A stretch of 64,000 nt of DNA from the NCBI RefSeq assembly GCF_032854445.1, contig NC_088302.1, forward strand, positions 25,739,788-25,803,787. Reading direction: 5' to 3'. Below the pieces are notes generated by a model. It was not told the DNA's origin and made no database searches. It worked only from the letters and a program-made list of their open reading frames with translations. Position 1 is the first letter of the stretch, and every line of letters starts with the position of its first letter. This document shows positions 12,073 to 25,463 of this stretch, one piece after another. The DNA comes from Liolophura sinensis (lineage: Eukaryota > Mollusca > Polyplacophora > Chitonida > Chitonidae). The position numbers were made by a program, and so were the translations under genes.

Positions 12073-14744
12073 CAAGATTAACTCATAATGTATAATTCAC
12101 ATCAAAGCTAAAGCGGATAAGAAATGAAAAGAAGCTTGAAACTATGATGACCTTAAAATCTCACTATGACATTCTAACATTTCTAATATTGGCATGCGGT
12201 TTTTTATATATGTATATGGGTTTATAGTTTTCTACTATAAACGGATGAGGAAGAATCTTTCACTCGTGGAGAACCAGCATGCTTAGCTCAGATTTTATTC
12301 ACATTTTCACAACCTTTTTGACACGAACTCTGCTTCCATAAGAGCAAAGTTAAGGATTAATTCCTGGCGCGAAAAGCAAATGTTTAGCGAATGAAATCAT
12401 CGATCGCGTAGAACGGTAGGTTACACAACGCAAGCCGTTACCTCGCCGTTTAAATCGACCAGCCGATAATCGAGATGTGGCGCTAAACGCTAGCCAGGGC
12501 AAACAGTCTTTAATGAGCAGAATAGGCGTCAGAAATTACAGCTCCGGACAGTACCAGAGGATTTGACACGTTTCTTGAACATAGCTGTTATCCATCTAAA
12601 TGCCCATGCATTTCATTAAACTCGATGTTGACGGAACGAAGTATTCCTTCAAATTGAAAGCTTTGGTCGCCGGCTGTACATACAGATTCCTTCGCTCAGC
12701 CTTTGCCATGGGCAACCATGACTAACAACGTAATAACCAATTCTAAGGTATTAGATCCTTGGTTACTGTTTTTCGCCTATGCTAGCTTGACCAAATTTAC
12801 CAAAACAGCCAGAATTCCTTGGAACAGACAGTCTCCCGGGTGGATAGCTTGTATGTAATCAAAGATTGTAACAGTAAAGCTTCAAAAACCTAAGTCTAAT
12901 GTCTGAAGATGACTCAATTCCCTTGTTCTTAGCTAGCTGGTTTTCAGCATCGAGTTGTAATATCATAACCGAAATGAGGTCGTCAAAAAAAAACCCTTAA
13001 GAAGCCCACACCTATTATATAAATATTTTAAAAATGCAAAAGTTTAATCATTTCTGACACTGATGAGGTGAATAGCAAATTTCCCATAGGAATTCACTCT
13101 GTGCTGCAACGCTCCCACTGCGTATTTTATTTTATACATCTGTACGTGTTCATTAAATTTTTTGTTATAAATAAAACTACATTTTTTATGTCTATCAAAT
13201 TCAAAGGTAGAACTAGATTTCCAAAAATACAATGGTTCAGAAACACAAGGAATTGCTTAGAAGGAATATACAAGTATATTAAGACAAGATAGGGTCGATG
13301 TTAGGTTGAAATCAGGTGAATTCCTGCATACCTTTGTCATTTGGCTAAACAAAGTAGCAGTTATGGTGTTAGTCTAAGTGGCAACGGGGATATAGTGACG
13401 CAATATACACCTTGCTTGTTTCTCTGTACCCTTCTGGCGTGTGTTCTACTTCACCGCATCTTTCCCATGCGCTATACATTATAACGCGGCCTTAGGCGTT
13501 GCCATAGCCGAACTAGAAAACAGCAAAAACGTGGGAATAGTTTCCGTGCTGCACCTGTTCTGGCAAACCAAACCGTTTTTACACTGCGGATTAATTTTAT
13601 TCTCATGTATTATTCTTTAAAAATTTCGATCGATGAATATAATTGCCGAAAAAAAAATTAACATCTCACTCAGAGCTGGAATCTTCTTAAAAGACCTAAT
13701 CAGTTTTCCGTTAATTCGAACTTGGCCTTTGCTCACGGAGATATTCATATTTATCCCATGTTATCTTTCGTGATGGGCACACTGACATCCTCCTGTCATG
13801 CTGATCTAAGGCCTATTCATTCACTAGACGAGAGCCACTGATGACAACAGCAGAGTTTCGGAAGGCCATTATATTCTACGATGTAAAATTTAAAGAACAC
13901 AAAATTCCCTATTCAAAAATAATTAAATCTATTGTCACTCTGGGAATTTAGGACAAGATTAGATATAATTAAAATGTATATCTATTTGGGTGATTACACA
14001 GGCTGGATCTGGTTTTATCATTTTCCCAGAGAACAGCTGTTTAGATGATGGCAGCACCTTGATACGGTGATCCCATAGAACAGTTGTTTAATTGATGACT
14101 GTACCTGGATATGCTTTAATGAGTCAACACGGAGAACAGGTAGGCCTATTTGGTTGGTAAGTGTAGCTAATTATGACCAGGGGCTGCTTGCACAAAGGAT
14201 TGTAAGTCTAAGTTTAGAATCAAAAATTGCAATCCCTATTGAAAATATTTACAATGGACCCAAAATTACCTTTACAAATACTTGCCTTAGCTATCCTTGG
14301 GTAGACTGTTAGTAATTTTAGACTCATTTTGCAAAGATGTATAATTTGATTGTCTCAGAAAGATGTTATGAGGACTTTTTCACATGTTGTTGTTGTTGTT
14401 AGTTGCTGAATCATTATGACGTAGAACTCTTTTGAAAATGAAGGCAAGGACGAATGAATGACTGGTACATTTTCCATTTACACAGCAGACCACATTATGT
14501 ACGAGTAAAACTTGGGGTACGATCGTGATCGTAGCTCCAAAAAGTTACATTCACAATACATTTCCTTAGGCAAAACTTATTTTACAATGAATTGTAAGTT
14601 CAGTTGTAGGGTTTACAACTGTATTTACCTTCTCTTTGTGCAAGTGAGCCCAATCACACAAAACGGGCATTGTGTTAATTACATGTTGATAAGGTTTTTT
14701 GAATGATTCCAATGAACAGAATATTTGGCTGATGGCTGGTTGAT
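12073..14744. other. Non-coding stretch, nothing recognised
   Basis: AT-rich with short frames only. A GTT microsatellite run lies at 14388-14401. No gene or transposon recognised. Confidence 0.45.
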
Positions 14745-15110
14745 ATTTTGTCATGAGTGGTTCCACACAATGTTATTTGGACAATGTCTGGTTGAGATGG
14801 TTCTTTGAGGGATTTCACATAACATCAATAATTGATGATTGGTTGATATGATTCTCTTGATATGGTTCTATGAGTTATACCACCTAACAGGTCATTTGGT
14901 TGATGACTGGTTGGTATGGTTCTCTTGATATGGTTCTATGAGTTATTCCACCTAACAGGTTATTTGGTTGATGACTGGTTGGTATGGTTCTACTGATATG
15001 GTTCTATGAGTTATACCACCTAACAGGTCATTTGGTTGATGACTGGTTGATATGGTTCTATTGATATGGTTCTGTTGATATGGTTCTATGAGTTATGCCA
15101 CAGGTAATTT
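14745..15110. repeat. 68-bp minisatellite, about 4.5 copies
   Basis: The landmark TGAGTTATACCACCTAACAG (with variants) falls at 14871, 14939, 15007 and 15089. Spacings are 68, 68 and 82; the last unit carries an extra GATATGGTTCTGTT-like 14-bp insert that is itself a local duplication. Each unit holds TTGGTTGATGACTGGTTG. Copies are about 90% alike by eye. Confidence 0.85.
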
Positions 15111-15282
15111 AGATGATGACTGTTTGAGTGATCCGCAGAACCCGTTATTTGGTTAATGCCTAGTTGATTCCACAGAGCAGAAATTTGATATCTGCCTCTG
15201 TATACGGCTCTATACCGAGTCCCACAGAACACAGGTATTTGGCCAGTGACTAACTGGGTATTGTTTTCTCTTTCGGAGCCAC

Positions 15283-15592
15283 TCGACAAACTTACATGCA
15301 CACACGACAAACGTACATGTGCACACGACAAACGTACATATATACACGACAAACGTACATGGACACACGACAAACGTACGTGTACACAAGACAAACGTAC
15401 GTGTACACAAGACAAACGTACATGCACTAACGATAAACCTACATGCACACACGACAAACGTACATGCACACATGACCAACGTACATGCACACATGACCAA
15501 CGTACATGTACACAAGACAAACCTACATGCACACACGACAAACCTACATGCACACACGACAAACCTACATGTATACACGACAAAACGTCCAT
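15283..15592. repeat. 21-bp minisatellite, about 14 copies
   Basis: The unit is ACGACAAACGTACATGCACAC with substitutions. Its length is a multiple of three and it lacks stop codons in several frames, so long frames stay open on both strands (a THDKRTC-type heptapeptide on the + strand, a VHVRLSC-type heptapeptide on the minus). Because four frames are open at once I read this as a by-product of unit length, not as a gene. Confidence 0.9.
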
Positions 15593-18500
15593 GAAGCACA
15601 ATTTGAACAGAAAACTGTGGCATAAAGCTACAACAGTAAAGCATTGCAACTTTACTACCACAATTTGAAGTAAATTAAAAATTTTTCTAACAAGTTTAGG
15701 CCATTAAAATTGAGATATATAGTGGAATTTTTAATTGCCTTGAGAGTAACTTGCTTTTTAAATTTATTTGGCTTTTGATAGTTGGGGTAAACTTGAAATA
15801 TCATTTTCTGTGAGGATATAATTTGTGAGAGGATCAACTTGGAAAGTTATCTCCCAAGTCAATTATGTTCAGCATGTTTCTCTTTAACAATGACAGACAA
15901 CTCTATGTGAGCTCAGCCTTTTTATTTTCTTGTGGGATTCTGGCATTAATTATGACCTAACTGTGCCCAACTGTGATAAATTCTCAGTGCTACACGTTGG
16001 CAGCTCGGCCCTATCATTACTCCGAGATAAACGCTTATTGATGTGTACAAACGTTCGTTTTCAACATTTGTCTTCATTACGCGAGGTACTTCCTCAACAA
16101 CCCTTCGCCTTATGACATACGTACATTACTCTCTGTATATTATAACTGGTGCATTGCCTTTTACATTTTCCACTTTTCAAAACCATGTGTATCGATAATG
16201 TGGTTGTTACTAAACACGAGACGTCGATACTTTAGCAATTATCATTATAGTTCAAAGCCAGTCACAAGTTCAGGAATATTATATGGGGATATCATAACGA
16301 TAGGATGGGTAAACCTTGGGTTTACCGGGCTCTAGTTCAGGTTTGACAACCACCCTACTAGATTATATTTAATTGGCATAGTGCAGAATAGTTTATCAAA
16401 TTTAGTCTCCGTCATTAGTTCTTTGTTAACATGCATTGATTAATGACAATAATTAATTTGCAAACATAGGTTTGATTTACTGTTTGGCGAGAAAATCATT
16501 CGGCGAATGCATTTTGCTGATAACTGTGTAATTAGCAATCGAAACCTCAACAGGAGGGTGTAGAAACTGGCGACAAACCATGAAAACCAAACAGTGGCCG
16601 AGGACCTGTCAGCACATCAAATATACGAGCATATTCTCAGTGTGTACTTAGTGTTTCAATCGCTCGGTAAAACATAGATCGAATTGCTGTTAATGTAACC
16701 ATAGCCAGCCCTCTTGTAGGCTATTCACACATCCGTGTTCTGTTTGGAACACAGCATTGTCAATTTGCCTACAGAAGCGATGTTTTTTCCCTTGTGAGGA
16801 TAGATTATTTGCTATAACTTCATCAATACAGCTCACTCAGTTATAGTATCAGTGTTAACAATTTGAAAGCTGTTACACTGCCTTGTGAACGCTCCAGTTT
16901 CCCTTTATCCTTATGTATGGTGCTTTTTTGGAAAGGAAAACAACATCTCCCTTACATCTCTCTTTTCACTCGGTACCTCTTAAATCTATCAAAGTGAAAT
17001 TTTGTGTCCATCAAATACATGTAAAGTTTCATCTGCCCCCCCCCCCCAATCCCCCCGCGCCCCCAGGAGTTTCATTGTGTCGTGTTAATACATATATATT
17101 TCACTACTGAGTTTAAATCATGCACGTTGTTTCCTAGGCCAGTATATAGACCATTGAGTATGTCAGCTTAATATCACGGCACTTCCCGCCAGTGGCGAAT
17201 CAATTAGGGCAGGGCAGACATATGATCAGTACCCTGTCTCTTACCCTCTCTGGACCTTTCTTCTCCTTGGCCAAGTCCTCTTTATGCTTCCTACAGTCAC
17301 ATTTGTATTTATCGCGCCTAACATTATCTAACTAGAACATGAATTGAGTTTTAGCTGTATAGGGAATATAGGGCTTTTGGTGAACCCTCCTCTTACCGGT
17401 AATGGTGAGCCCAATCACCCGAGGAGCAAACAAATCGATTAGTGACGCTAAAGTACACATTAGCCGTCGGCGGTTTCACACATTAACAGCGACTGGTATA
17501 TCTTTTAAACGTGTATCGAAGGAAATTCTTAGTCTCAACTGTGTGTCATCTGTTTGAACCTTGAGGGCAATGAACGAGCTTCTGTGGAGATTCACTGGCA
17601 CTTTATCTCAGGACCACTCCAGCCATGTGCGGCAAAAATGATAGTTTCTCGAACATCTGGGATAAAAGTTAGTGTGTGCAGATAGGGTGGGCAGGGGGGA
17701 TCATGTCCAGAGTAACTCTAGAAGGAGGCCGGGTCTGTAGTGGGAAGGTTAACCACCCAGGTTTATCACATTACTCAACCTCGATCTGGCTTACAGTAAT
17801 TAACCAGCACGTACAGAATCCTTCTCTCCCAAAGCAAAGGTTAACTCGCCACTTTCAGATACACTATAAAATGTTACAGTGAATTATATTAAGATTAGTT
17901 AGGTAAAGCTGGTTTAAGCATTAGGTAACTTGCAATTTAGAGAAGCAATTTACAGTGTTCGTTTTTATAGCACGGTGAGGATACAAAATGCTTTTATTAG
18001 TAATGCTTGCATGTCTTCTTTAATTCATGCATAGTTAAAAACGGAAACACAACATCTGTGTAATACAAATACAGCACAGCTGCTGGTGAAATCCAGTCAA
18101 AGACAGTTGTATTAAGCACTGAGTTACCTACACAGTCCACTCTGTGCCTTTCTGTTGTTTGTTTTTCATCTTTAGACTCTAAACGTTGTGTAAACCCGAA
18201 GAACATCAATTCATTTGCTGTTTGAACTTTAAACAGTTTTACTCAGGTAATGGCCGTCGTAGTCAAAGGTACATTTAAATAAAATCAAATAGCTTCCTTC
18301 ACACTTGTCAACAAAAACCCATTTGGACATTATGTTCTCGTGAAGTACGAGGCTCCAACAGAATAATAAGTGCTCCTCCGCAAGGCTATTTAATCCAGTT
18401 ACTTCATCATTATACTCCGATTTTTACGCCTTCACGTTTTCCAGTTTGTCAAATAATTGCAATTTTTTTAGCATTGGGATATACCTTAATGGCAATTAAT

Positions 18501-18654
18501 CTGGGTTTATTTCTGAAGTCATTCGGAAAGAAGATAAGCTATTAAGCCGCTAATAAGGTAAAGCTATAGGCAGAACTTTCGTTTGAAGAAGGACTTTTTG
18601 TCTGCAAAAAACAAGATCCTGAAAGTACAACGACAAGAGCTAAGAACATGAAAA
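15593..18654. other. Non-coding stretch, nothing recognised
   Basis: No gene recognised. A cytosine tract (17037-17065, with CCCCCCCAATCCCCCC) could form a G-quadruplex on the opposite strand. The rest is AT-rich. Confidence 0.45.
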
Positions 18655-19331
18655 TATGTCATCAAGAATCTGATAAGACCCTGAAAATGAAATCAGAACG
18701 ACCGAGGGCCGGCATAAAAATGCCCAGTAAGTCATCAAGAATCTGATAAGACACTGAAAACGAAATCAGAAGGACCGAGGGCCGGCATAAAAATGCCCAG
18801 TACGTCATCAAGAATCTGACAAGACACTGAAAACGAAATCAGAACGACCGAGGGCCGGCATAAAAATGCCCAGTACGTCATCTAGGATCTGACAAGACCC
18901 TGAAAATGAAGTCAGAAGGACCGAGGGCCGGCATAAAAATGCCCAGTACGTCATCAAGAATCTGGCAAGACACTGAAAATGAAATCAGAAGGACCGAGGG
19001 CCGGCATAAAATGCCCAGTACGTCATCAAGAATCTGACAAGACACTGAAAACGAAATCAGAAGGACCGAGGGCCGGCATAAAAATGCCCAGTACGTCATC
19101 AAGAATCTGATAAGACACTGAAAACGAAATCAGAAGGACCAAGGGCCGGCATAAAAATGCCCAGTACGTCATCAAGGATCTCACAAGACACTGAAAATGA
19201 AATCAGAAGGACCAAGGGCCGGCATAAAAATGCCCAGTACGTCATCAAGGATCTGACAAGACACTGAAAATGAAATCAGAAGGACCAAGGGCCGGCATAA
19301 AACTGCCCAGTACGTCATCAAGGATCTGACA
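18655..19331. repeat. 73-bp satellite, about nine copies
   Basis: Units contain CATCAAGAATCTGACAAGAC, CTGAAAATGAAATCAGAAGG and ACCGAGGGCCGGCATAAAAA. The GGCATAAAAATGCC segment is a short hairpin (GGCAT / ATGCC, AAAA loop) present in nearly every unit. Landmarks at 18711, 18784, 18857, 18930 and 19003 give an exact 73-base period; one copy has lost an A. The array ends next to a SINE at 19355. Confidence 0.93.
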
Positions 19332-19354
19332 GTGGCCTTTTAAATTTGGCAAAT

Positions 19355-19570
19355 CAAGGCCTCTGTGGCTCAGAGCTTAGCACGCCAGCAAAGCGCAATG
19401 ACCCAGGGGCCTCTCAGCCCATGCTGGCTTCCTCTCGGGACGTACTTGGGAAGGTATGTCAGCAATCTGCGGATGACCATGGGTTTTCACCGGGCTCTGC
19501 TCGGTTTCTTCCCACCATAATTCTGGTCGCCGTCGTATAAGTGAAACATTTTTTAGTACGGCACACTTTC
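19355..19570 (+). repeat. tRNA-derived SINE, + orientation
   Basis: It starts with the tRNA-like head (GGCCTCTGTGGCTCAGAGC) and continues through GACGTACTTGGGAAGGTATG, GGGTTTTCACCGGGCTCTGC and CGCCGTCGTATAAGTGAAAC. The last part of the tail is damaged (TACGGCACAC instead of TACGGCGTAAAACACC). It separates the 73-bp array from diverged relatives of the same unit on its right. Confidence 0.88.
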
Positions 19571-19619
19571 AAATCAACATCAATCAAACCGAATCAAATC
19601 AAGGAACTCAAAGTACATC

Positions 19620-19838
19620 CAAAGAACAAAGACCGTTGAAATATGCCATCAAGGTCCTAACAGTAGCTGATGAGAGTGGACAAAAAAAAGGCCATGAAAA
19701 CACAACCACATAAAAAAGGCCAATAGAATATGTCATCAAGGTTCTGACAGTAGCTGATGAGAGTGGACAAGACAAGGCCCTGAAAACAGAATCACTTGAC
19801 CAAAAACAGACTCTGACCATGTATCCATGGAAGTACAA
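19620..19838. repeat. Two diverged units related to the 73-bp satellite
   Basis: ATATGCCATCAAGGTCCTAAC and ATGTCATCAAGGTTCTGAC, each followed by AGTAGCTGATGAGAGTGGAC and a CCTGAAAAC block, recur 77 bases apart. They share the CATCAAGG..CTGAC and CTGAAAA blocks with the main 73-bp array, so they are probably older, edge members of it. Confidence 0.6.
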
Positions 19839-21589
19839 TTACGTGAACCAAGTTCATGGGAATATGTCAACAATAGTCTGGCATTGATATCAGTGGACGT
19901 GTTACGGACGGTTGCGTGTGAGCATTTGCTACCACACGGTTACTTTGCGCAGTGTAGTCTTTTATATTTGATAGTAGACTAATGACGCTCCAGTCGCGTG
20001 AACAGATCAAACCTTTCACAGCACACCTACTCTAACCATTTATGGTAATAACTGATTTAATGAATTGACCAAAATGACTAAAGGCCAGACAGCAAATCTG
20101 ATATACAAGAGGAAATAATCAATCGTAACGAAGCAATTCTTCATTTGTTAAACGCCTACCAGGTAAACAGAATGCGAAAAAGAAAATAATATGTGCAAGG
20201 CAATTGAAACGCGAGAATTTCAGTGGATACAAATACGTTTTGAGGACGCAATTATTGAAACCCAATATCCCAGGGTCTTATAATATCTCGGCCATAATTA
20301 TCTCTTGTCTAGTGTTAACGAAGATGAACAGCACTGCAAAGCCAATTGTCTCCTTTTGATTTGCGATCCACATTCAACATGAAGGCTAATGATGTATTTC
20401 TTCTCTTCAGTTTTTATTGAGTTTATGTGAAAAGACGAATTACGTTTTTATGATGTCAAAAGACCGAACGAATGCATTTTTGACAATGATTGTGGTCAGA
20501 GAGGTTCAAATTGACAGATTTGTCTAATCATCTGTCTCTGTATTAGATTTTAAAATTCTTTTGCCCTGTGATATGAAAAATAGAATCTAAGTATCGCTGA
20601 AAATGTCAAAAGTTAATTCGCGGAAAAAAGGGCGGATTGAAATGGCTGTTAATGTGTTTCCTATAGAAACGCCCTTCTGTATCTCTTGCCTTTGGTCTCC
20701 AAGTATACCATTGTGGTGGCGAAATCTAACTCTAATCTGGTTCATGTTCATAGTGTTAGGACCGCCTTGCTTAATGTGAGCACAACGCCTAAAAAGAAGG
20801 GAATTTGAAGTAAAAAAAAACATGATTATATTTATTCTGAGAATCCCTTAAAGTGGAGCGTCATTTGTTTACTACTGCTTCGTAAAACAGGATCATCGAA
20901 TCACTACAGTTTTTTCATTGCATGGGATATGAATCTACAGGAATAGATTAGCCTATGTGGCTCACTGATTTACATGTTTAAAAAAGAGCGGACATTATTG
21001 CAGGCAAACAAATGCATCTATTCCTGTGGGTTATAACAACGAAGCCTTTTTATTTCAAAAATCTTTGTGGCACGACCCATTTTTATAGATTTCCAATTTG
21101 GAGAATCCTCAAAATCGTTATGCAGAAACAGCATTAAGAGTTATTTTACCATGGATGTGACATTACTGGGCTAACAGATAACCACTTCAGCAAGCCGGAA
21201 CTCGGAGTGGTTTTGAGGCGTGCTCGCCTTTTAGAGGTAGAGATGTATACAAATGTTAATACACTGTGAGGGTGTCCTTTATCGTGTTTGTGCACATAAC
21301 CTAGGCATGTAAATGTAGCACCTCGTCTCCAGCGGTAATACCATGGACAAGTGATGTTTCAATTATTAATAAACTCAACAGGTTTGTCAGGAAAATGACA
21401 AGTTACCATGCTTTCCTCATACCGTTATGAAATGTTATTGTGCGGCGCAAAATACAAATCAAAGAAATAATTATATTATAAATTTATAAATACAAATATA
21501 GACGTGATCACATTTCAGTACCCACAAAAGCGTTGTCACCTTTACATACACCTGGTATACCTTCTTATAAGGGCACCCTGAAAGGGCGA
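19839..21589. other. Non-coding stretch, nothing recognised
   Basis: AT-rich, no recognised exon, RNA gene or interspersed repeat. Confidence 0.45.
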
Positions 21590-23100
21590 CTTCATATACG
21601 CTTGAATAGGATATCATTTTATAAGGGCACACGGAAAATGCATCATCGTATAAGCCCTCGTATAAAGGGCATCATATTGTATCAGCGTACTTAAAGCGCA
21701 CCATCAAGTCCGCGCGGAAAGTGCATCATCTTATAGGTCAGCACGGAAAGGGCATCATATTACAATTCTCCCCGCGGAAAGGGCATCATACTGTATCAGC
21801 GCACAGAAAGGGCATCATACTGTATCAGCGCACAGAAAGGGCATCATACTGTATCAGCGCACAGAAAGGGCATCATACTGTATCAGCGCACAGAAAGGGC
21901 ATCATACTGTATCAGCGCACAGAAAGGGCATCATACTGTATCAGCGCACAGAAAGGGCATCATCTTGTACCAGCGCACATAAAAGACATCATCTTATAAT
22001 TGCACACATGAAGGGCGTCATCTTATAACTGTACACATAAAAAACATCATCTTGTAACTGCCCATATAAAGAGCATCATCTTGTAACTGCACTCATAAAG
22101 GGCATCATCTTGTAACTGCACACATAAAGGGCATCATCTTGTAACTGCACACATAAAGGGCATCATCTTGTAACTGCACACTTAAAGGGCATCATCTTGT
22201 AACTGCACACATAAAGGGCATCATCTTGTAACTGCACTCATAAAGGGCATCATCTTGTAACTGCGTACATAAAGAGCATCATCTTGTAACTGCGCACATA
22301 AAGGGCATCATCTTGTAACTGTCCACATAAAGAGCATAAGCTTGTAACTGCGCACATCAAGAGCATCATCTTGTAACTGCGCACATAAAGGGCATCATCT
22401 TGTAACTGTCCACATAAAGAGCATAAGCTTGTAACTGCGCACATCAAGAGCATCATCTTGTAACTGCGCACATCAAGAGCATCATCTTGTAACTGCGCAC
22501 ATAAAAGACATCATCTTATAATTGCACACATGAAGGGCGTCATCTTATAACTGTACACATAAAAAACATCATCTTGTAACTGCCCATATAAAGAGCATCA
22601 TCTTGTAACTGCACTCATAAAGGGCATCATCTTGTAACTGCACACATAAAGGGCATCATCTTGTAACTGCACACATAAAGGGCATCATCTTGTAACTGCA
22701 CACATAAAGGGCATCATCTTGTAACTGCACACATAAAGGGCATCATCTTGTAACTGCACTCATAAAGGGCATCATCTTGTAACTGCGTACATAAAGAGCA
22801 TCATCTTGTAACTGCGCACATAAAGGGCATCATCTTGTAACTGTCCACATAAAGAGCATAAGCTTGTAACTGCGCACATCAAGAGCATCATCTTGTAACT
22901 GCGCACATAAAGGGCATCATCTTGTAACTGTCCACATAAAGAGCATCATCTGCGCACATAAAGGGCATCATCTTGTAACTGCGTACATAAAGAGCATCAT
23001 CTTGTAACTGCGCACATAAAGGGCATCATCTTGTAACTGCGCACATAAATGGCATCATCTAGTAACTGCGCACTTAAAGGGCATCATCTTGTAACTGTGT
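21590..23100. repeat. 29-bp minisatellite array with 522-bp higher-order duplication
   Basis: About 50 units. The left edge (21590-21780) is degenerate. Then come units of type ATACTGTATCAGCGCACAG (to about 21960), then the main type CATCTTGTAACTGC plus ACATAAAGGG. The period is exactly 29 bases over long runs. The distinctive variant block AAAAGACATCATCTTATAAT occurs at 21981 and again at 22503. The 522-base offset is 18 units, and the order of variants that follow is the same in both for over 400 bases. Since 29 is not a multiple of three, frames shift with each unit and coding is unlikely. Confidence 0.95.
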
Positions 23101-24898
23101 ATGATATAAAAATGCATATATTCTTACCACTCATAAAATACTCGTGGTTGTATGGTCACAATTTGACCTTTACGGTTAGCATACAAATGGCTGTAACCAC
23201 GGCGAGATTCGTAGTTTGAATACAACAGGTGGTTTTTGACCCCAAGGCTGGTGCAACACCTAGCCTGTTCTAATGAGATACACTGATGATAAGATTAACG
23301 CCGTGTCTTGAGGTGCTGATTCGCATGGCAAGTTACTAAAGAGTTCAACATCCATGATGTCTGAGGAACGTTTATTTTGAAGCCTAAATTAGTATGGCTT
23401 AACATGGTTTTTCTATAAAATGTTATTTTAAAAACAATGTATTAGTTGATACTGAATGTATCATGCAGATATATCTTCCCCTTTCGCTGTGGTATATACA
23501 TTTGTTAGTGCTTTGAAATTCAACTGCGTTTGTATTCATTTGTATTTTTTAAAGTGTAAAACATGTACTCATGATTTTAGTAAAAAAAAAAAGAAAAAGA
23601 CAGTACTTTTAGTCAAATAGTTAAAAAAGAGAAAGATAGAATACAAAAATATCTGCTTCCTGTGAGATTTAACAAAAAATGTGATATGTTTGCCTAAAAT
23701 GTGATTGATTTCTTTCTGTTGCATGTGTACGCGCTTCAAACGAACTTTGCAAACTTACAATGCCATTTAGGACAAAGTAGTGGAGTGAACTAACAAGTAT
23801 AGGCGTTTTGTTGTTCATTCAAACGGATATAAGCCTCAGCACAGTAGATACTTGACGTCTAGGGGGATAACAGTCATACTCAAGCCCATCAGTGCATTTC
23901 TAAAGTCTTATCGTCGATGCGACTCGACCTTTTCCAAAACAGATCTTCCCTTTATGACAGTAAAAATAGATGGCTTCTGATAGGAAATGCTAAATTCGGT
24001 CATGATTCAAATGAAACCAGTCTAGCATATCTCCACAGGAGGCCAGAGCTCCGCCAAAGTAAAGTACCTTTATATCACTTAGCACCGTCAGAGAGTGGTG
24101 ACTCTTCTTATGATTCCAGTCACTTACTGCTCACTTCGGCGGACAACGACTCGCCTTATCCTCATTGAAAGGCGAATCGACTATTCAAAACTTCTGTGGA
24201 CAATAAAGGAAATAGTTAATGGATGCAAAATGTTCAAAGGCTATTTTAAGACAAAAATACTATATTTTATATTTAAAATATTATTTACAGATTTTAAGTA
24301 TTCGATGAACGGTTCAATGAAATTCAATTAATTAAAGTTTGGCCAGAGCTTTTACCACTTACGCAAATAAAATACAATCAGTTTGTTTGTTCTACTTGCA
24401 CGAAGAGTAACATAAAACGAACAATTTGAAACCCTTGTAGTAGATGAGTTTGTGATAATCGCAAAGAAAAGTCATAGTTCTTTAGTAGAATCCAAAATAG
24501 TGCCCAACGAAATTATTTCTTGTACCGACGCTGAGGGCAAAATTCTTTTGTGCATAATGAAAAAGTAACATTGCCTGTGATTAATTGCATGCGGAATTAT
24601 CTTTATAAAATCCAAGCTTATTAATAAGGATTTCTTCAAATGAACTATGATTTATTGGCATGGGAATTCTATAACCGCTTCAGTCGCACAATTCATTTCA
24701 CATAATCATTGATGACAGACTCAGAAACAGAAATAATCTAGTCACAGCTTTAGAAGTCATTTCTGTAATGCCATCACACGTAATAACTCAAATGAACCAT
24801 CTATCATAAGATTTAAACCAGAAGAACTTAAGACCGGTCTTAAATTTCTTGAAATTATACCCATTTATTGCCTAAAGAGATCATTTCATTTGTAAGCC
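23101..24898. other. Non-coding stretch, nothing firmly recognised
   Basis: An A-rich low-complexity run lies at 23580-23640. A + strand open frame ending at 24168 has an acidic/serine-rich end but no recognisable domain. No transposon noticed. Confidence 0.4.
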
Positions 24899-25092
24899 AC
24901 ACCAATGGAGTGGCTCTGAGTTCAAGTCCTCTCCCACGTACGTGAGAAGGTTAGACAGAAACCTGCGGATGGTCGTGTTTTTTTTCTTTATCCCGGGTTC
25001 TGCCTGGTTTCCTTTGACAATAATGCTGGCTGCCGTTATGAAAGTGAAATATTCTTTAGTACGTCGTAAACGCACAAATCAATAAATAAATT
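24899..25092 (+). repeat. tRNA-derived SINE, + orientation, head deleted
   Basis: The B-box region (GGCTCTGAGTTCAAGTCC) is joined directly to CTCCCACGTACGTGAGAAGG. ACCTGCGGATGGTCGTG, ATAATGCTGGCTGCCG and an AAATATTCTTTAGTACGTCG tail follow, with AATAAATAAA at the end. A T-rich insertion interrupts the GC-rich middle. Confidence 0.85.
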
Positions 25093-25463
25093 AGTAAGTG
25101 TTTTATTCAGGTTTATAGAACTGCATGTAGGACTAACAAAATAACAATATCCTGTGCGAGACTGGCCTTAATGCAAACACCTCGTACATGCTGTTATGGA
25201 AAACAGTTCTTATGTGATTCAGGACTGTGTCGTGTTTTGTTGATATCTACTTTTACAATGACGTTTTATAAGCTCCTTCACTGTGAACACGATGCTTTAT
25301 TGTAATTATTGTTGCCTTTAATAAACTAAGCAAAATCAGATATGAGTTAATTAAGATGGCTCCAAAAAAACACCATCGTCTAGTTTGAGAATAAGTTTAA
25401 ACAGCGTGTGCAGTAATTATAGACAACTGCCCCCTAATGATTTCCTCCTGAGACCTTTAAATA

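Noticed and set aside
15086-15668. 144-191 codon frames through the 21-bp repeat
   Set aside because: Four frames are open at once on both strands, which is a consequence of the unit, not evidence of coding.
21721-22471. Repetitive open frames on both strands in the 29-bp array
   Set aside because: The unit length is not a multiple of three and frames end wherever a variant unit occurs; no start or splice context.
23863-24168. + strand ~100-codon frame with serine/acidic end, reminiscent of a receptor tail
   Set aside because: No conserved motif, no hydrophobic segments upstream and no clear splice acceptor.
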